From an uncultured Oscillospiraceae bacterium (GTDB taxonomy: Bacteria; Bacillota; Clostridia; Oscillospirales; Oscillospiraceae), in contig CAAEUZ010000092.1 of the NCBI GenBank assembly GCA_900759385.1, positions 1 to 14,728 of the forward strand: DNA of 14,728 nucleotides, given 5' to 3'. Under the pieces are notes generated by a model. The model searched no databases and had not been told where the DNA came from. It saw only the letters and a list, made by a program, of their open reading frames with translations. Below, piece by piece: positions 11,849 to 14,728 of this stretch; within the stretch, counting starts at the first letter, position 1, and each line of letters starts with the position of its first letter. The position numbers and the translations under genes were made by a program.

Positions 11849-12739
11849 TCAGCAGGGCGGCTGCTTTTTCTTCCGCCCGGCGCTGAGGGCATTTAGCACC
11901 AGCCCGGCAAAGGCCAGTGCGCCGCCCAGCAGGGTCCTGGGGCTGAACTCGGCGTAGAACACGGCGTCTATCACCGCGCCGCCGAAGACCTGACCGGCGA
12001 ACATCACCAGCGTCATGGAGACGGAGCTCATGCGCTTTACGCATATGTTCTGCAGGAACACCGCCAGAGCGCCCAGCGCGCCGCCGAAATAGGGCCAGAT
12101 GCGCGCGTCAAAGGCCCCGAAGGAGACATCCTCGCCGAGCAGGCCCGCGGCGCCCAGCGCCACAACGGAGACTATGAGTCCGGTGAAGTAGCTGAACCAG
12201 GTGCCTGTGAGCAGGCTGGTCCGCTCGGAGAGCTGCGCCGTAACCTGGCGCGTGCAGACGCAGCAGGCGCCTGAGAGCACGCTGACCGCCACCGGGACGA
12301 ACGGCGCGCTGCCGGAGCCTCCCAGCAGGAGCACTATGCCCGCGCCGGTGACGGCCAGGCCGCAGAACTCAAGCGCGCCCAGCCTCCTTCTTGGCATGCC
12401 GAAGAGGCCGAAACAGTCTATGACGAGGCTTGTGACGGCCTGTCCCAGCAGGCTGAGGGCCAGGATCGCCGTAACGCTGATGCGGCCCACCGCCATGGTG
12501 TTGAAGAGCGTAGTGAAATAGTTTATAACCCCGCCGAGCAGTATGGCAAAGGGCACGCCCCTTGCCAGCCTGAAGGGGTTTTCGCGCTTTATGAGCGCGG
12601 CGAGCGTGCAGCAGGCCAGGCCCATAACGTGTATTATAAATGTGGTCTGCGTCTCCCCGCAGACGGCGGTCAGCTCGCCGTTAACCGCGAGCATCACTGC
12701 TATGACTACCGCGGCAGAGCCGGCGACGGCATAATACAA
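11849..12739 (-). CDS. DMT-superfamily transporter, YdcZ/DUF606-like
   Basis: An integral membrane protein of about 296 residues with roughly ten hydrophobic helices, arranged as two similar halves. The first half has VNGELTAVCGETQTTFIIH after helix 1, resembling the VNgrL-and-serine pattern of YdcZ (DUF606) proteins; the second half ends with a matching FAGQVFGGAVIDAVF helix. Substrate unknown; such proteins are small-metabolite exporters or importers in the drug/metabolite superfamily. I choose the TTG at 12737-12739 because GGAGGG stands 7 bases ahead of it; an ATG at 12809-12811 lies in the -35 region and adds an unlikely hydrophilic extension. The C-terminus ends GRKKKQPPC, basic and cytoplasmic. 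It converges on the plus-strand gene with no gap. Confidence 0.88.
   Translation of the reverse strand: MYYAVAGSAAVVIAVMLAVNGELTAVCGETQTTFIIHVMGLACCTLAALIKRENPFRLARGVPFAILLGGVINYFTTLFNTMAVGRISVTAILALSLLGQAVTSLVIDCFGLFGMPRRRLGALEFCGLAVTGAGIVLLLGGSGSAPFVPVAVSVLSGACCVCTRQVTAQLSERTSLLTGTWFSYFTGLIVSVVALGAAGLLGEDVSFGAFDARIWPYFGGALGALAVFLQNICVKRMSSVSMTLVMFAGQVFGGAVIDAVFYAEFSPRTLLGGALAFAGLVLNALSAGRKKKQPPC
11851..11869 (+). terminator. Weak terminator-like hairpin after the plus-strand gene
   Basis: A 5-bp stem (11851-11855 with 11861-11865, 5-base loop) runs straight into a TTTTT stretch, all within the last codons of the convergent transporter gene. The stem is short, so termination is only possible, not certain. 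Confidence 0.35.
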
Positions 12740-12746
12740 CGCGATT

Positions 12747-12752
12747 CCCTCC
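12747..12752 (-). promoter_or_regulatory. Ribosome binding site that fixes the TTG start of the DMT transporter
   Basis: GGAGGG on the minus strand lies 7 bases before TTG (12737-12739). No comparable site stands before the longer ATG start at 12809-12811, so this site decides the start. Confidence 0.7.
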
Positions 12753-12782
12753 GTAAAAAACTTTTCCGCAGGCGGAATTGTA

Positions 12783-12811
12783 ATATTATCACGTTGCCCC
12801 CGGGATAGCAA
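12783..12811 (-). promoter_or_regulatory. Likely promoter of the DMT transporter gene
   Basis: On the minus strand, TTGCTA (12806-12811) and TAATAT (12783-12788) are 17 bases apart. The -35 box falls in the loop of a 5-bp C/G stem (12797-12801 with 12812-12816). Read-through from the upstream PPC-domain gene is also possible, since no U-tract terminator is seen. Confidence 0.5.
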
Positions 12812-12828
12812 GGGGGATAATGTAAAGT

Positions 12829-13359
12829 TTATTCGAGCTCGAGCCGTTTGTAGGAGGGGGAATTCTCATCCGTATCGGCGAAGGCGGCGCCTATTTGCCC
12901 AAAGAAACCGCGCTTTTCCGGGCGCGGCACGTTGACGAGGCGCGCCGATATGTCCAGAATCTCGAGCATGGCGGTGATGCCCGCGCCCGCCTCGGCGCGC
13001 TCGAGCGTCCCGGCGTAAGTGAGGCCCGGGTTGCGGTCATACATGCTGCTGCCGTACTCGTCGCCCTTCAGGACGCTGCCAATCACGGCGTGGAGGTTCA
13101 GCTCCGGCGTCTCGCCGCCGAGGAGCTCCCCGGTGACGGAGGCGAGCTCGTAGTCCCAGGCGTCGTTATATGACCAGACGGACAATCCTCCGCCCTTTCT
13201 GTCATAGCTGCCCAGCGTCACGCGCGGGCACGAGCCGTGGGCGCGCACGAGGGCAAACTTTATATTCTCCTCCGCGGCGAGCATTTTCAGCGTGCCGCAG
13301 AGCTCTTCCCCGCGCTCCAGGCTGACGATTATTTTGTCCCCGCTTCTCACATATTTCAA
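12829..13359 (-). CDS. PPC (DUF296)-domain protein
   Basis: A soluble protein of 176 residues. Residues 1-140 match the PPC/DUF296 fold: MKYVRSGDKIIVSLERGEEL at the start, AAEENIKFALVRAHGS (28-43), VTLGSYD, then YELASVTGELLG (70-81) and LNLHAVIG (87-94). In many bacterial members a His-x-His pair here helps bind a metal; this one has Asn-Leu-His90, and the usual downstream Gly-Gly-His is replaced by AGTLERA (116-122). A ~36-residue tail after the domain is unusual. The start is TTG at 13357-13359, preceded by GGAGGAG at about 6 bases. The gene follows the TRIC-channel gene by 3 bases, so it is in that operon. PPC proteins are often called DNA-binding, but evidence in bacteria is thin. Confidence 0.85.
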   Translation of the reverse strand: MKYVRSGDKIIVSLERGEELCGTLKMLAAEENIKFALVRAHGSCPRVTLGSYDRKGGGLSVWSYNDAWDYELASVTGELLGGETPELNLHAVIGSVLKGDEYGSSMYDRNPGLTYAGTLERAEAGAGITAMLEILDISARLVNVPRPEKRGFFGQIGAAFADTDENSPSYKRLELE

Positions 13360-13362
13360 ACT

Positions 13363-14013
13363 TTACTCCTCCTTTTTGCCCGCACCGACGCCCGCGTGGG
13401 GCAGGTTCCAGTGAAAGTAGGCGCTCAGCAGGCGGATTATCACCACGGCCGCCATGCCGAGGGCGATGGCCCAGGCGTAGCCGGTCAGGGGCATAAGCAC
13501 GACACAGAGCACCGCGCCGGATATAGAGGCGCTGGCGTAGACGTGCTTCATGAATATATACGGCGTCTGGCCCGCGAGCACGTCGCGCATCACGCCGCCG
13601 CCCACGCCTGTTACCACGCCGACGAATATGAGCAGGAAGGCCCCGTAATCCTGGCCCTGCTCCAGGGCCGTGCCTATGGCGGACACGGTAAAGGCCCCCA
13701 GGCCCAGGCTGTCCATGATGAGCATCACCACGCTGTACGGCCCGGTAGTCTTCTCGGTAAAACCGCGGCGGGCTATAAAGAACACGGCCGCGCTGGCGGC
13801 GATGGCCAGCATGGCGTATATCGGGTGCTGGAAAGTGCGCGGCGGGGTGAGCCCCAGTATGAGGTCGCGTATTATCCCCCCGCCGACCGCGGTCGTGAGG
13901 CCCAGAATGATGACGCCGAAGATGTCCATGTCCCGGCGCACGCCCACGAACGCGCCGGACACCGCGAAGGCCGCGGTACCTATGATCTCCAGGGCGAGCA
14001 GTACCGTCTCCAA
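13363..14013 (-). CDS. TRIC-type cation channel family protein (UPF0126)
   Basis: This inner-membrane protein has 216 residues and about seven helices arranged as an internal duplication. Each half contains a near-identical signature: VGGGIIRDLILGLTPP at 43-58 and VGGGVMRDVLAGQTPY at 137-152, with the conserved GGGxxRD in both. Prokaryotic TRIC homologues form trimeric potassium- or monovalent-cation-permeable channels; older annotation was YadS/YicG-type. The start is TTG at 14011-14013, 8 bases after GGAGG and 2 bases beyond the stop of the MBL hydrolase gene. The C-terminal tail (about 200-216) is polar and ends in KKEE. It lies between the hydrolase and the PPC-domain gene in one operon; no functional link is known to me. 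Confidence 0.93.
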   Translation of the reverse strand: METVLLALEIIGTAAFAVSGAFVGVRRDMDIFGVIILGLTTAVGGGIIRDLILGLTPPRTFQHPIYAMLAIAASAAVFFIARRGFTEKTTGPYSVVMLIMDSLGLGAFTVSAIGTALEQGQDYGAFLLIFVGVVTGVGGGVMRDVLAGQTPYIFMKHVYASASISGAVLCVVLMPLTGYAWAIALGMAAVVIIRLLSAYFHWNLPHAGVGAGKKEE

Positions 14014-14015
14014 GC

Positions 14016-14651
14016 TCAGATCCTCCCCCAGGGCGGCGCGAGCATGTATACGAGCGTGCCGGGCCTCGTGTCTGCCGTGAGCGTGAGCCGGCTTTCAGCG
14101 GCATACGACACCTCCTGCGCTGCAAAGAGGCTGGTAAACTCCGCACTGCTGCGCAGGCGGCGGCTTCCCCCGCCCACATTATAATGCATGGGCAGCACCA
14201 GATGCGGCCTTGCCGCGCGGCAGAGCTCGTACGCGGCGTAAGGCTCGATGGTCAGTATGCCGCCTATGGGCAGCATCAGCGCGTCGGCGTCCGCAATGCG
14301 CTCCGTCTCCTCCGGCGTCAGCGCGCGGCCCAGGTCGCCGAGATGAACTATCTTCAGCCCCTCGGCGCGCAGTATATGTACCAGGTTCTCCCCGCGCAGC
14401 CGCCCGTGCAGCACGTCATGGTCCGTGGCCATGGTCTCGGCCTCAAAAGGCGACGGGGCACCGGACCGGCGGAGCTTCACAGCATCGGCCGCCCCGTGGC
14501 CGTCGTGTCCGTGGCTGCAAAGCACCTCGTCGGCGCATACGTCCAGCGGCGGGAACCCGGCCAGGGTGCCGGAGCGGTAGGGGTCCAGGACCACCGTATA
14601 GCCCCCGCTTACAAGCTCAAAACAGGCGTAGCCGTGCCATATAATCTCCAT
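14016..14651 (-). CDS. Metallo-beta-lactamase-fold hydrolase with altered metal motif
   Basis: A cytosolic MBL-fold protein of 211 residues, close to the UPF0173/lactonase-like group (COG2220 type): MEIIWHGYACFEL start, VVLDPY (20-25), SHGHDGHG (46-53), HLGDLG (103-108), ALMLPIGG (124-131) and LPMHYN (153-158). In the family the first metal motif is HxHxDH; here residues 47-52 read HGHDGH, so aspartate has moved by one position and the usual ligand position is Gly51. Other metal residues (His103/Asp106 region, His156) are retained. It may have changed metal use or be inactive. The ATG at 14649-14651 follows GGAGG by 6 bases. First gene of a three-gene operon with the TRIC channel and PPC protein. 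Substrate unknown. Confidence 0.9.
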   Translation of the reverse strand: MEIIWHGYACFELVSGGYTVVLDPYRSGTLAGFPPLDVCADEVLCSHGHDGHGAADAVKLRRSGAPSPFEAETMATDHDVLHGRLRGENLVHILRAEGLKIVHLGDLGRALTPEETERIADADALMLPIGGILTIEPYAAYELCRAARPHLVLPMHYNVGGGSRRLRSSAEFTSLFAAQEVSYAAESRLTLTADTRPGTLVYMLAPPWGRI

Positions 14652-14680
14652 ACGGCGCCTCCCGAAAACATTCTCGCCCT

Positions 14681-14709
14681 ATTCTACCGCGCGCAATCAA
14701 AGTTTTCAA
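14681..14709 (-). promoter_or_regulatory. Sigma-A promoter of the MBL-TRIC-PPC operon
   Basis: On the minus strand, TTGAAA (14704-14709) and TAGAAT (14681-14686) stand 17 bases apart, about 30 bases upstream of the hydrolase start codon. Each box differs from consensus by one or two bases. Confidence 0.72.
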
Positions 14710-14728
14710 CGTCTTTTCGCATTGCGCC

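Noticed and set aside
12740..12811. Longer N-terminus for the DMT transporter from an ATG at 12809-12811
   Set aside because: The added residues are hydrophilic and unlike the family, the ATG lies in the promoter, and the TTG at 12737-12739 has a good ribosome site.

Overview
This 14.7 kb window looks like chromosome from a GC-rich, Gram-positive clostridial bacterium, probably of the Oscillospiraceae kind. That placement is an inference. It rests on near-consensus sigma-A promoters with 17-base spacers, strong GGAGG ribosome binding sites, a Firmicutes-style L10 leader in front of rplJ, a HAAS/DUF1700-type membrane protein and a HutC-type GntR regulator. Every recognisable gene but one lies on the minus strand. 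I see no tRNA, rRNA, CRISPR array, insertion sequence, prophage or plasmid gene. The window is best read as mostly core genome with a few poorly characterised small genes.

Layout in window coordinates, where minus-strand genes are transcribed from high to low position. (1) Positions 1-2848 hold a pyrimidine operon, pyrC-carA-carB, driven by a consensus promoter at 2908-2936; carB is cut by the window edge and carries an in-frame TAA nine bases from it. (2) Positions 2957-5498 hold a membrane and small-protein cluster: a HAAS-domain protein with a giant acidic linker, a coupled 66-residue membrane protein, a hotdog-fold PaaI-type thioesterase and a coupled unknown protein. (3) Positions 5696-7045 hold a stand-alone radical SAM protein with a Cys-rich C-terminus. 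(4) Positions 7295-9620 hold a HutC-family regulator and an aldehyde dehydrogenase. (5) Positions 9749-10731 hold rplJ-rplL behind an L10 leader with an attenuator. (6) Positions 10888-11848 hold a GtrA-like membrane protein diverging from the only plus-strand gene, an unrecognised Cys-rich 122-residue protein. (7) Positions 11849-14651 hold a YdcZ-like DMT transporter and an MBL-hydrolase / TRIC-channel / PPC-domain operon.

The carbamoyl-phosphate synthase genes and dihydroorotase together serve UMP synthesis, with aspartate transcarbamylase and later enzymes lying elsewhere. L10 and L12 form the ribosomal stalk and are presumably autoregulated through the leader. The other neighbourhoods show coupling (ATGA overlaps, gaps of a few bases) but no obvious shared pathway.

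The genome is compact. Promoters sit inside the terminator of the preceding gene (pyrC), inside the preceding coding sequence (rplJ) or directly behind a terminator (the dehydrogenase). I found no convincing wholly new system. The items most worth a second look are the acidic-linker HAAS protein and its coupled partner, the altered metal motif of the MBL hydrolase, the codon-usage switch inside pyrC, and the orphan radical SAM and Cys-rich proteins.
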